The translations under genes were made by a program, and so were the position numbers. Shown piece after piece: positions 54,959-62,467 of a stretch of DNA of 64,000 nt (positions are counted from its first letter, which is position 1; each line of letters begins with the position of its first letter). Where the stretch lies: IMG/VR virus record IMGVR_UViG_3300017917_002795, positions 62,001 to 126,000 of that record; one strand, 5' to 3'. The notes under the pieces were generated by a model that ran no database searches, had not been told where the DNA came from, and saw only the letters and a list, made by a program, of their open reading frames with translations. The stretch comes from a virus.

Positions 54959-56326
54959 ATGACGGATAAACTGGCGGAGTATGGATTTGGATTTCAAGTA
55001 AAGGTCCTAGCGGCATTATTTACGGATAGATCATTTTTGCAACAAATTGCTGATATTATTCAATCAGACTATTTTGAATCAGATGCAAATAGTTGGATTT
55101 TGGATGTTATATTAACACATTTCAGAGAATATAAATCACCACCAAGCAAAGATGTACTCAAAGTTAAATTAACGGAACTGAGTGATGATGGGCCAGAATC
55201 AATACTAAAGACGGCTATATTAGAACAACTCAAAGAAGTTTTCCGGTATATGGAGTCAGATGATCTTTCATTTGTTAAAGATGAAATTCTGCGATTCTGT
55301 AAAAATCAGGAAATTAAACGAGCGATTATGGATTCAGTAGGTTTACTCAAAATGGGTAACTATGATGAAATAAAGAGTAAGATTGATGGTGCAATGAAAG
55401 CTGGTGCTGATACTAACATTGGTTTAGAATACAAACAAAATGTTGCGGCACGATATGAAGAAGCTGCTCGACACCCCATCACAACAGGCTGGGATGTAAT
55501 TGATGATTTAATGGATGGTGGTCTAGCTCTTGGTGAGTTAGGAGTAGTAATGGCACCGGCTGGTATTGGTAAATCATGGATGCTTATTAATATTGGCGCC
55601 AATGCAATCAAAGCCGGTAAAACCGTTATACATTATACACTTGAACTCAATGAGAACTATGTAGGTCAGCGCTATGACTCCGTTTTAACTGGGATTAATG
55701 CTCAGGCATTAAAGAACCATCAAGACACTGTAGAAGAACGTATGCATAGTCTTAAAGGTGATTTAATAGTGAAGTATTTCCCAACCAAGTCAATTGGCGT
55801 AATGGGACTTAAAGCACACCTAGAAAAAACAATTATGCTAGGCAAAACGCCGGATTTAATTATTGTGGATTATGGTGATTTATTGAAGATTAATGCGAAA
55901 AAAGATAAACATGAAGCTCTTGAAGAATTATACGAAGAATTACGGGGAATGGCAGGAGAGTATAATATACCTGTTTGGACAGCTTCGCAAGCAGGTCGCT
56001 CTGCATTGGAAGAAGATATCATTGAAGCAGATAAAATAGCATCTTCATATGGTAAAGTAATGGTTGCTGATTTCTTGATGTCATTGTCGAGAAAAGTAGA
56101 AGATAAGATGTCTGGGACTGGACGTGGTCACGTTATTAAGAATCGTTTCGGACCAGATGGTATAACGTTACCAAGCAAGATTAATACGAATAATGGTCAG
56201 TTTCAATTCTTTGAACCCGATACCACTCAAGGTAAACAAACAACTCAAACAATGAAAACAGGTGAAAATCTTATCAAAAAAAGTTTGGCACAAAAGTTCA
56301 AAGATTTGGGCGGACAATTAGGATAA
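54959..56326 (+). CDS. gp41: Replicative helicase (DnaB-type, T4 gp41-like)
   Basis: This is the hexameric 5'-3' DNA helicase. The C-terminal RecA-like domain has Walker A VMAPAGIGKSW (about residue 204), Walker B LIIVDYGDLL, a conserved WTASQAGRSALEE segment and an SLSRKVEDK arginine region. The N-terminal 160 residues give the helical collar. The protein lacks a primase domain. A terminator follows, so the operon closes here. Confidence 0.9.
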   Translation: MTDKLAEYGFGFQVKVLAALFTDRSFLQQIADIIQSDYFESDANSWILDVILTHFREYKSPPSKDVLKVKLTELSDDGPESILKTAILEQLKEVFRYMESDDLSFVKDEILRFCKNQEIKRAIMDSVGLLKMGNYDEIKSKIDGAMKAGADTNIGLEYKQNVAARYEEAARHPITTGWDVIDDLMDGGLALGELGVVMAPAGIGKSWMLINIGANAIKAGKTVIHYTLELNENYVGQRYDSVLTGINAQALKNHQDTVEERMHSLKGDLIVKYFPTKSIGVMGLKAHLEKTIMLGKTPDLIIVDYGDLLKINAKKDKHEALEELYEELRGMAGEYNIPVWTASQAGRSALEEDIIEADKIASSYGKVMVADFLMSLSRKVEDKMSGTGRGHVIKNRFGPDGITLPSKINTNNGQFQFFEPDTTQGKQTTQTMKTGENLIKKSLAQKFKDLGGQLG

Positions 56327-56331
56327 ACATA

Positions 56332-56341
56332 TATTTATATA
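56332..56341 (+). promoter_or_regulatory. Late-type motif directly before a terminator
   Basis: TATTTATATA lies only four bases upstream of the hairpin at 56346. No gene lies between it and the terminator. Confidence 0.35.
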
Positions 56342-56345
56342 AAAT

Positions 56346-56377
56346 GAGGTCCGGGTGTAACGCTCCGGCCTTTTTTT
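56346..56377 (+). terminator. Terminator after helicase
   Basis: A G/C-rich stem (AGGTCCGG with CCGGCCT, one bulged T) is followed by a seven-T run. The TACTGTT tail is not present here. Confidence 0.85.
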
Positions 56378-56421
56378 GTCTAAAAACAAATTAAGTTAAC
56401 AACATTAAAAGGATTTATGCA

Positions 56422-57684
56422 ATGGAAATATCAAACAAAATTTTGAGTGAAATAACAGTATACATGAAGTATGCCAAATACATTCCAGAACTCAACCGCC
56501 GAGAAACTTGGGAAGAATTAGTTACAAGAAACAAGGAAATGCACATTAAAAAATATCCACAGTTACAAGATGAAATTGAAGCTGCATATCAGTTTGTGTA
56601 TGATAAAAAGATATTACCATCAATGCGTAGTTTGCAATTTGGCGGCAAACCAATTGAAATTTCTCCAAACCGTATTTACAATTGTGCATATCTTCCAATT
56701 GATGATTACAGAGCATTTGGTGAAGCAATGTTTTTGCTGTTAGGCGGTACTGGCGTAGGATATTCAGTGCAAGCTCATCATGTTGAGAAACTACCAGAAA
56801 TACGCAAACCTAATCCTAAAAAGACACGTAGATTCTTAATTGCAGATTCAATTGAAGGTTGGGCAGATGCGGTAAAAGCTGTTGTTAAATCTTATTTTGA
56901 AGGCGGATCCACATTTGTGTTTGATTTTTCTGATATTCGACCAAAAGGCGCTCGATTAGTTACATCGGGAGGAAAAGCACCAGGACCGCAGCCACTTAAA
57001 GAATGTTTAATTAAACTTCAAGGAATCTTAGATGCAAAAGACGATGGCGATAAACTTTCTCCAATTGAAGTGCATGATATGGTATGTCATGTTGCGGACG
57101 CAGTGTTGGCTGGTGGTATTCGTAGAGCAGCACTCATTAGCTTGTTTAGCGCTGATGATGAAGAAATGATTGCATGTAAATCAGGTAATTGGTGGGAAAC
57201 AAATCCACAAAGAGGCCGAGCAAACAATTCAGCAGTATTAATACGACACAAAGTTACCCGTGAATTCTTTATGGATTTATGGAAACGAGTAGAATTGTCA
57301 GGAGCTGGTGAACCAGGTATTTATCTATCCAATGACAAAGATTGGGGAACTAATCCATGTTGTTTTATCGGCGATACTAAGATACAAACTTCATCAGGTA
57401 CTTTAACTATTAAAGAAATCGTTGATAAAGTTAATGCTGGCGATTCATGTGAAGTTATTTCATTTAATGAACAAACTAAACAAATTGTGTTGAATAGTGT
57501 AACAGCAGGAATGTTAAGTAAAAAAGATGCAAATGTAGTTAAACTGACAGTGGAAGAAAATGGAATTCGATATTCTGTTACATGTACTCCTGATCATAAA
57601 TTCTATACTAATAACAGGGGTTGGGTAGAATGTAAAGATTTGTGTTCAGATGATGACATTGTAATATATAATTCAATTTCATAA
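56422..57684 (+). CDS. nrdJ: Ribonucleotide reductase class II, N-terminal half with N-intein
   Basis: Residues 1-313 are the N-part of a B12-dependent ribonucleoside-triphosphate reductase (PSMRSLQFGG, RIYNCAYLP with Cys88, LLLGGTGVGYSVQ). The extein ends at the active-site GTNPC. Cys314 begins a 107-residue N-intein: block A CFIGDTKIQ and block B CTPDHKF. The stop at 57682 then ends the frame. The other half of intein and enzyme is at 58552. By comparison with Lactobacillus RTPR, C313 and the Cys 11 residues further on correspond to C408 and C419. The enzyme should be inactive until protein splicing. Confidence 0.9.
   Translation: MEISNKILSEITVYMKYAKYIPELNRRETWEELVTRNKEMHIKKYPQLQDEIEAAYQFVYDKKILPSMRSLQFGGKPIEISPNRIYNCAYLPIDDYRAFGEAMFLLLGGTGVGYSVQAHHVEKLPEIRKPNPKKTRRFLIADSIEGWADAVKAVVKSYFEGGSTFVFDFSDIRPKGARLVTSGGKAPGPQPLKECLIKLQGILDAKDDGDKLSPIEVHDMVCHVADAVLAGGIRRAALISLFSADDEEMIACKSGNWWETNPQRGRANNSAVLIRHKVTREFFMDLWKRVELSGAGEPGIYLSNDKDWGTNPCCFIGDTKIQTSSGTLTIKEIVDKVNAGDSCEVISFNEQTKQIVLNSVTAGMLSKKDANVVKLTVEENGIRYSVTCTPDHKFYTNNRGWVECKDLCSDDDIVIYNSIS
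57361..57681 (+). other. N-terminal split-intein fragment
   Basis: This 107-residue fragment begins at Cys1 (TGT at 57361) right after NPC. Its block B TxxH (TPDH) is intact. The C-terminal end (DDDIVIYNSIS) stops just where a contiguous intein would continue into its endonuclease domain. Confidence 0.9.
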
Positions 57685-57692
57685 AAAATATA

Positions 57693-57763
57693 AATTTGCC
57701 CTTATTTTAATACAATGTCATATATTTATATTAAATGATATCGCATTAAAATGAGGGCAAATA
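57693..57763 (+). repeat. Inverted repeat around a late-type promoter, before endonuclease gene
   Basis: Arms 57693-57713 and 57743-57763 pair over about 18 of 21 positions (core TTTGCCCTTATTTTAAT). The 29-base loop holds the late-type motif. The right arm ends one base before ATG 57765, so folding would hide the translation start. Confidence 0.8.
57723..57732 (+). promoter_or_regulatory. Late-type promoter motif in the hairpin loop
   Basis: TATTTATATT lies between the two hairpin arms. A start site a few bases downstream gives an RNA that lacks the left arm. Confidence 0.55.
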
Positions 57764-57764
57764 T

Positions 57765-58559
57765 ATGAAAAATGGGGGAAAGGTAAAATTAGGATCTGCG
57801 AAAAATAGAGGGTATATCGGATACCACACTACATGGGATAATAAAAAAGTTTTTTTACGTAGTAAAGCGGAATTTATTTTTGCGAAATCATTAGATATAG
57901 AAAAAATACCATACATGTTAGAATGCGTAACATATCGAATAGATAATAAATATTATAAACCGGATTTTTTTATATTTGATGATAATTATAGTACGATTAA
58001 AAAAATCATAGAAATAAAAGGATTAGACGATAAGAAAACAGCATTGATGTATTTGGATAAATATAAACCATATTTTAATAGCATAGGGATTGAATATGAT
58101 GTAGTATGGAAATATCAAGCATTGATTACTAAATATCAATTGCATGAAGAAATTGAAAAATGGATTACTACGTCTATTCAAAAATATGATTTTATTTCAG
58201 ATACATCTGGCAAAAATAATCCAATGTATGGCCGAAAACAAACAGAAGAAACGAAAAAACGAATACAAACTAAGGCAATTGAACGACAAACTGATGAATA
58301 CCGTAAAAAGAATTCTGAAGCACAGAAAGCATTTTGGACGACCGAAAGGGGCTTACAACGAAAACTAGAAATTTCTTTGCAACGAACACAAGATGCTATA
58401 CTAAAAAACCCAATTGTTGATAGACAGTGTAAACATTGTAATAATATATTTGAAACTAAATTAAAAACTAAAAAACAATTTTGTTCAGGTTTATGTAATA
58501 GGACATGGTCTTATAAAAATATACCTGGGTATGGAAAATGGAGAAAAAAACATGGCTAA
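57765..58559 (+). CDS. Homing endonuclease between split-intein halves (Vsr-like, NUMOD3)
   Basis: The N-terminal half looks like a Vsr/EDxHD-type PD-(D/E)XK nuclease: RSKAEFIFAKSLD, YYKPDFFIFD and KIIEIKG supply the E, D and E-x-K positions. A NUMOD3 DNA-binding motif follows (SGKNNPMYGRKQTEETKKRI), then a C-terminal Cys4 zinc finger (CKHCNNIF...QFCSGLC). The 264-residue gene occupies the place of the endonuclease domain of a contiguous intein but is separately translated. Its stop overlaps the next ATG by eight bases. It should cut intein-less nrdJ alleles; the specificity is inferred. Confidence 0.85.
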   Translation: MKNGGKVKLGSAKNRGYIGYHTTWDNKKVFLRSKAEFIFAKSLDIEKIPYMLECVTYRIDNKYYKPDFFIFDDNYSTIKKIIEIKGLDDKKTALMYLDKYKPYFNSIGIEYDVVWKYQALITKYQLHEEIEKWITTSIQKYDFISDTSGKNNPMYGRKQTEETKKRIQTKAIERQTDEYRKKNSEAQKAFWTTERGLQRKLEISLQRTQDAILKNPIVDRQCKHCNNIFETKLKTKKQFCSGLCNRTWSYKNIPGYGKWRKKHG

Positions 58560-58659
58560 ATTAATATCAATTGAAATACTAGATAAACGAGAAGATGTAT
58601 ATGACATCGAAGTTGAGGATAATCATAATTTTTTTGCGAATGGAATATTAGCACATAAT
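58552..58659 (+). other. C-terminal split-intein fragment
   Basis: These 36 residues start MAKLISIEILDK and carry block F (VYDIEVEDNHNFFANG) and block G (ILAHN, followed by extein Cys). Asn36 and Cys37 are the splice residues. Confidence 0.9.
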
Positions 58660-59577
58660 TGTGAAATTGCACTTCGCCCTTTCCAATTCTGTAATCTTTG
58701 TGAAGTAAATGCATCGGATATTGAATCACAAGAAGACCTTGAAACCCGCGTTCGAGTAGCTGCATTTATCGGAACACTTCAAGCTGGATACACTGATTTT
58801 CATTATCTACGTCCGGTTTGGAAACGCACAACTGAAAAAGATGCGCTTATTGGCGTATCAATGACAGGTATTGGTTCTGGAACGGTATTAGGATATGATA
58901 TGAAAGCGGCTGCACGAGCAGTTAAAGCAGAAAATGAACGTGTTGCAAACGTCATTGGTATTAATCGATCAGCTCGTACAACAACTGTTAAGCCCGCAGG
59001 AACAACATCATTAGCATTAGGAACATCATCTGGAATTCATGCATGGCACAATGATTACTATATCCGTCGAATCCGTGTTGGAAAGAATGAAGCAATTTAT
59101 TCTTATTTAGCAGCAAATCACCCAGAACTTGTTGAAGATGAATATTTCCGTCCACATGACACGGCAGTTATCTCAATTCCACAAAAAGCTCCAGAAGGTT
59201 CCATACTAAGAACAGAATCACCATTTGCATTGCTAGATCGCATCAAAAAAGTGCATTTAGAATGGGTTAAACCAGGACATCGAAGCGGAAACAATACTCA
59301 TAATGTATCTGCAACCGTATCACTTAAAGCAGATGAATGGGAATTGGCAGGAGAATGGATGTGGGAGAATCGTCAACATTATAATGGATTATCAGTTTTA
59401 CCATTCGATGGAGGCACATATACCCAAGCTCCTTTCGAGGATATTACTAAAGAACAATATGAAACAATGATGAAATCACTTCATAACATTGATTTGAGTC
59501 AAGTAATTGAATTAGATGACAATACAGACCTGTCAGGAGAATTGGCTTGTGCTGGTGGAGCGTGTGAGATAAAGTAA
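58552..59577 (+). CDS. nrdJ: Ribonucleotide reductase class II, C-terminal half with C-intein
   Basis: After the 36-residue C-intein, the extein begins CEIALRPFQFCNLCEV, which rejoins the conserved NPC-C-E motif. The remaining 305 residues include TTTVKPAGTTSLALGTSS and the C-terminal redox pair CAGGAC. Start is at ATG 58552 (GGAG upstream); an in-frame ATG at 58531 lies inside the endonuclease frame. The spliced enzyme would be 618 aa, similar to other phage RTPRs. It supplies dNTPs from host NTPs, needing host B12. Confidence 0.9.
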   Translation: MAKLISIEILDKREDVYDIEVEDNHNFFANGILAHNCEIALRPFQFCNLCEVNASDIESQEDLETRVRVAAFIGTLQAGYTDFHYLRPVWKRTTEKDALIGVSMTGIGSGTVLGYDMKAAARAVKAENERVANVIGINRSARTTTVKPAGTTSLALGTSSGIHAWHNDYYIRRIRVGKNEAIYSYLAANHPELVEDEYFRPHDTAVISIPQKAPEGSILRTESPFALLDRIKKVHLEWVKPGHRSGNNTHNVSATVSLKADEWELAGEWMWENRQHYNGLSVLPFDGGTYTQAPFEDITKEQYETMMKSLHNIDLSQVIELDDNTDLSGELACAGGACEIK

Positions 59578-59792
59578 TGATACAACCGGCTGCAAAAGAT
59601 TGGATACAACAACAGTTTGTAAAGGAGTTTGGCAACAAGCTCCTTCCGGATGATTTCTACTATGAAAATGGATATCGCGTAATGACCGAATCATATCATC
59701 GACGACGTGGTACATGTTGCGGAAATGGTTGTAGACACTGTCCATATGTACCACGTCATGTAAAAGGCAATACTGTGTTGAAAGATATTTAA
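59577..59792 (+). CDS. DUF5522-like Cys-rich protein
   Basis: This 71-residue protein has DDFYYENGYRVMTESYHRRR and GTCCGNGCRHCPY, the DUF5522 signature with its CC-x-x-x-C-x-x-C cluster. It overlaps the reductase stop by one base. Function is not known; metal or Fe-S binding is plausible. It looks like part of the nucleotide metabolism operon. Confidence 0.75.
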   Translation: MIQPAAKDWIQQQFVKEFGNKLLPDDFYYENGYRVMTESYHRRRGTCCGNGCRHCPYVPRHVKGNTVLKDI

Positions 59793-59806
59793 TATAAAGG
59801 ATATTC

Positions 59807-60589
59807 ATGTTAATAGAAGGCATCAGATTTGAAAACAATCAAGTGGTATTTGATTTTGCAAACGACCAACCTGATGATATCATTCCATTAAAACTACAAA
59901 AATACAACGATAAGTTTGTAAGCATGAACAACATACCTACTTATTATGCGTATCGCATAAACCCATCATATAAAGGTTCTGTTCAGTCTGATCCAAGAAT
60001 TGCTACGGTTCGAGATGCTATAAAAAATGTAACAATCAGCCGAGAAGATTATGTTCGTTTCATTACCAAGGCATTCATCAATTTTGATCAACGCGTTGAC
60101 AAGTTAAGTTCGTATGATTTAATTGTTTTGCCACAATCATCATCACCCCTGCTAGTTCAAGTAGTTGAATCATTAGGTCAAAAATATGGAACTGCCATTG
60201 AAGTTATTGATTCTGCATTTGTAAAAAACAAGATAACTGATATAACGGTAGATCCGCAAATTATTCAAGGTATCCGAGACAAATATGGTGATAAAAAAGC
60301 AGATTACATTGCAAAACGGTATGCGGACTTAATCAAATCAGCAGAAGTTAATGGTGAATTCAAAATGAAGAAGATTCCTACGGATATGGGATTTCGTAGA
60401 GGTATCACAAATTTTCTTCATATCAATGATAACCGTAAAGATGCAATACTTAAACAAGTTTATGGCGGAAAGATTTTGATTGTAGATGACATCATTACAA
60501 GTGGTACTACTATGGTTGAAATGAAACGGTTATTAGATGATTTAGGTGCCGCATCAGTTAACTTATTTTGCATATTAGGTTTAAGATAA
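59807..60589 (+). CDS. Phosphoribosyltransferase
   Basis: The C-terminal ILIVDDIITSGTTM is the PRPP-binding signature of type I phosphoribosyltransferases. The first half lacks a clear subfamily motif, so the base or substrate is unknown. At 260 residues it is longer than a simple purine PRTase. A role in nucleotide salvage or NAD metabolism is possible. AAAGGA precedes the ATG. Confidence 0.8.
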   Translation: MLIEGIRFENNQVVFDFANDQPDDIIPLKLQKYNDKFVSMNNIPTYYAYRINPSYKGSVQSDPRIATVRDAIKNVTISREDYVRFITKAFINFDQRVDKLSSYDLIVLPQSSSPLLVQVVESLGQKYGTAIEVIDSAFVKNKITDITVDPQIIQGIRDKYGDKKADYIAKRYADLIKSAEVNGEFKMKKIPTDMGFRRGITNFLHINDNRKDAILKQVYGGKILIVDDIITSGTTMVEMKRLLDDLGAASVNLFCILGLR

Positions 60590-60621
60590 TTTGGATTGTT
60601 GTATTTTTTTCATTATCTTTA
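60590..60621 (+). promoter_or_regulatory. Bacteroidetes-type promoter at DUF2493 start
   Basis: TTTG (60590-60593) overlaps the previous stop; spacer 20; TATCTTTA (60614-60621). ATG 60626 starts four bases later. Confidence 0.55.
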
Positions 60622-60625
60622 TGTT

Positions 60626-60964
60626 ATGAAACTAGCAGTTGTTGGTAGTAGATCTTTTTCGGACAAAACCATGTTAACAAATATATTAGATCAACAACAG
60701 AATATTTCTTGCATCATATCCGGTGGTGCTCGTGGGGTTGACACATTAGCAGAACAGTGGGCACGATCCAAAAATGTTGAAACTAAAATCTTTTTGCCGG
60801 ATTGGTTGTCATATGGTCGAGCAGCAGGTCCAATACGAAATCGAAACATCATTGAAGCGTGTGATGAATGCGTTGCATTTTGGGATGGAGAAAGCCCCGG
60901 CACGCGAAGTTCAATTGAATTATGTAATAAGTTAGGAAAACCTATCAAGATAGTTATCATTTAA
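60626..60964 (+). CDS. DUF2493 / SLOG-like nucleotide-binding protein
   Basis: The start is taken at ATG 60626 (MKLAVVGSRSF), not upstream codons within the promoter. The 112-residue protein has GSRSFSD at the N-terminus, IISGGARGVDTLAEQWA and a late GTRSSIELCNKLGKP, the pattern of SLOG-superfamily DUF2493. Related proteins bind nucleotides or nucleotide-derived signals. Possible roles are nucleotide or nucleobase sensing or sanitation. Confidence 0.8.
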   Translation: MKLAVVGSRSFSDKTMLTNILDQQQNISCIISGGARGVDTLAEQWARSKNVETKIFLPDWLSYGRAAGPIRNRNIIEACDECVAFWDGESPGTRSSIELCNKLGKPIKIVII

Positions 60965-60965
60965 C

Positions 60966-60996
60966 TTTGAATATTCACTAAAATATCTTATATTAT
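60966..60996 (+). promoter_or_regulatory. Bacteroidetes-type promoter before folE
   Basis: TTTG (60966-60969), spacer 19, TATATTAT (60989-60996), with ATG at 61013. Confidence 0.6.
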
Positions 60997-61012
60997 TAAT
61001 AAGAATCAAGTT

Positions 61013-61732
61013 ATGACAAAAGAACAAAGAAAAAATTTAGAATTAGTTGAATCTGGTTTCGCGAATGGCATTTCCACTCAACTTGCAACGAAACAGGCAA
61101 TATTTGGACCAGATGCTGAATTAACTCAAGAAGAAAAACAAGCAATCATTACGGAGGCTGCATATCACTATGGTGAATTCTTAAGAGCATTAGGAGTAGC
61201 TTGGGAAAATGACCCTAATAGCGCAGATACTCCACGCAGAGTTGCAAAGGCGTATGTAAATGATTTATGGGCTGGTCGTTATAATCCAATGTCAGGCATC
61301 ACAGCATTTCCTAGTGACGGATATGATGGAATTGTACAAGAAAGTAATATACCAGTAACATCAATGTGCTCACATCACCATGAAACAATTATGGGTAATG
61401 TTAGTATTGCATATATTCCTGCGAAAGATGGCAAGGTAGTGGGGCTTAGCAAGTTAAATAGAATCGTAGAGCATTTTGGTAGACGAGGTTCAATTCAAGA
61501 ACAATTAACAGTTGCTGTACATAATGCTGTAGATCAGATCTGTGAAGGTAATTTAGGCGTTGCTGTAATGATTAATGCAACACATAATTGCGTGCAATGC
61601 AGAGGTGTTAAACATAGAGGCGCATCAATGCAAACAGCAAAACTTTCAGGTGCTTTCTTAGACGATCCAGCAGCTCGAGCAGAATTTTATAAAAATATGG
61701 AATTTGCAACTAGTTGTAAACATAATCATTGA
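61013..61732 (+). CDS. folE: GTP cyclohydrolase I
   Basis: This converts GTP to 7,8-dihydroneopterin triphosphate, the first step of folate and 7-deazaguanine synthesis. The zinc ligands are visible in SMCSHHHE and NCVQCRGV, plus the active-site HFGRRGSIQEQLT. The 239 aa length is normal. With QueD- and QueE-like genes downstream it points to 7-deazaguanine (preQ0) synthesis. An HNH endonuclease and a hypothetical gene lie between it and queD. Confidence 0.92.
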   Translation: MTKEQRKNLELVESGFANGISTQLATKQAIFGPDAELTQEEKQAIITEAAYHYGEFLRALGVAWENDPNSADTPRRVAKAYVNDLWAGRYNPMSGITAFPSDGYDGIVQESNIPVTSMCSHHHETIMGNVSIAYIPAKDGKVVGLSKLNRIVEHFGRRGSIQEQLTVAVHNAVDQICEGNLGVAVMINATHNCVQCRGVKHRGASMQTAKLSGAFLDDPAARAEFYKNMEFATSCKHNH

Positions 61733-61771
61733 TACATCATTATCAATAATATTTTTTTAATGGTAACTACA

Positions 61772-61785
61772 TATTTATATTAAAA
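61772..61785 (+). promoter_or_regulatory. Late-type promoter motif before HNH gene
   Basis: TATTTATATTAAAA ends seven bases before ATG 61793, which differs from the TTTG-type promoters of the surrounding metabolic genes. Confidence 0.5.
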
Positions 61786-61792
61786 GGATATT

Positions 61793-62434
61793 ATGGTAAC
61801 ATGTAAATTATGTAAAAAAGATTTTCATCGAATTTCGAATACACATTTAAAGCGCCATGGAATTACATGTAATGAATATATGCAACAATTTCCAGATGCC
61901 GAAATGGTTGATGCCGAATTGAAAAAACAAATATCATTATCATCATATGGAAAAACATATGAACAGAGATATGGCGTAGAAACTGCAACTAAATTACGAG
62001 AACAGCGTAAAGTTGATGCAAAAAAACAATTTTCTGATATTGAACAACGTAGAATTCGATTTAATTCAAATTGGAAAGGATATGGAGATTTATCAGGAGA
62101 TCATTGGCGTCGTATTCAGAATGGAGCTTTAGGACGAAATTTAGAACTAAATATTACAATTGAAGATGCGTGGAATGTTTACTTGAAACAAAATGGTAAA
62201 TGTGCAATATCAGGAATTGATATTACATTAAGAGGCCAAAAAATAGGAATGTCTTCAAAATCTGTACATGAAAAAACTACAGCATCGCTGGATAGAATTG
62301 ACAGTAGTAAAGGCTATACTATTGATAATATACAGTGGATACATAAAGATTTGAATCAAATGAAAAGTGATCGTACTATGGAGACATTTTTATATTGGGT
62401 AAAAACTATATACGAAAATAAATTTGGAATTTAA
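61793..62434 (+). CDS. HNH homing endonuclease
   Basis: An N-terminal zinc-finger-like CKLCKKDF...HLKRHGITCNEYMQQFP resembles the MucR/ROS type. The C-terminal half has the phage HNH pattern: GKCAISGIDITLRG, TTASLDRIDSSKGYTIDNIQ and WIHKDLNQMKSD. It lies between folE and queD genes, typical of a free-standing homing gene that inserts into conserved gene neighbourhoods. Activity is inferred. Confidence 0.85.
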   Translation: MVTCKLCKKDFHRISNTHLKRHGITCNEYMQQFPDAEMVDAELKKQISLSSYGKTYEQRYGVETATKLREQRKVDAKKQFSDIEQRRIRFNSNWKGYGDLSGDHWRRIQNGALGRNLELNITIEDAWNVYLKQNGKCAISGIDITLRGQKIGMSSKSVHEKTTASLDRIDSSKGYTIDNIQWIHKDLNQMKSDRTMETFLYWVKTIYENKFGI

Positions 62435-62454
62435 TAAACAATTAATTATATTAA
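62423..62454 (+). promoter_or_regulatory. Bacteroidetes-type promoter
   Basis: TTTG (62423-62426) lies in the last codons of the HNH gene; spacer 20; TATATTAA (62447-62454), with ATG at 62468. Confidence 0.55.
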
Positions 62455-62467
62455 AAGAAAATAAGTT

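Noticed and set aside
60596-60625. Extended start of the DUF2493 gene
   Set aside because: The extra codons coincide with the promoter; the family motif begins at MKLAVVGSRSF.
1871-61785. T4-type late promoters TATAAATA on the strand opposite each gene
   Set aside because: The motif keeps the same orientation relative to the gene on both strands, including the minus-strand islet, so antisense late promoters are a poorer explanation.
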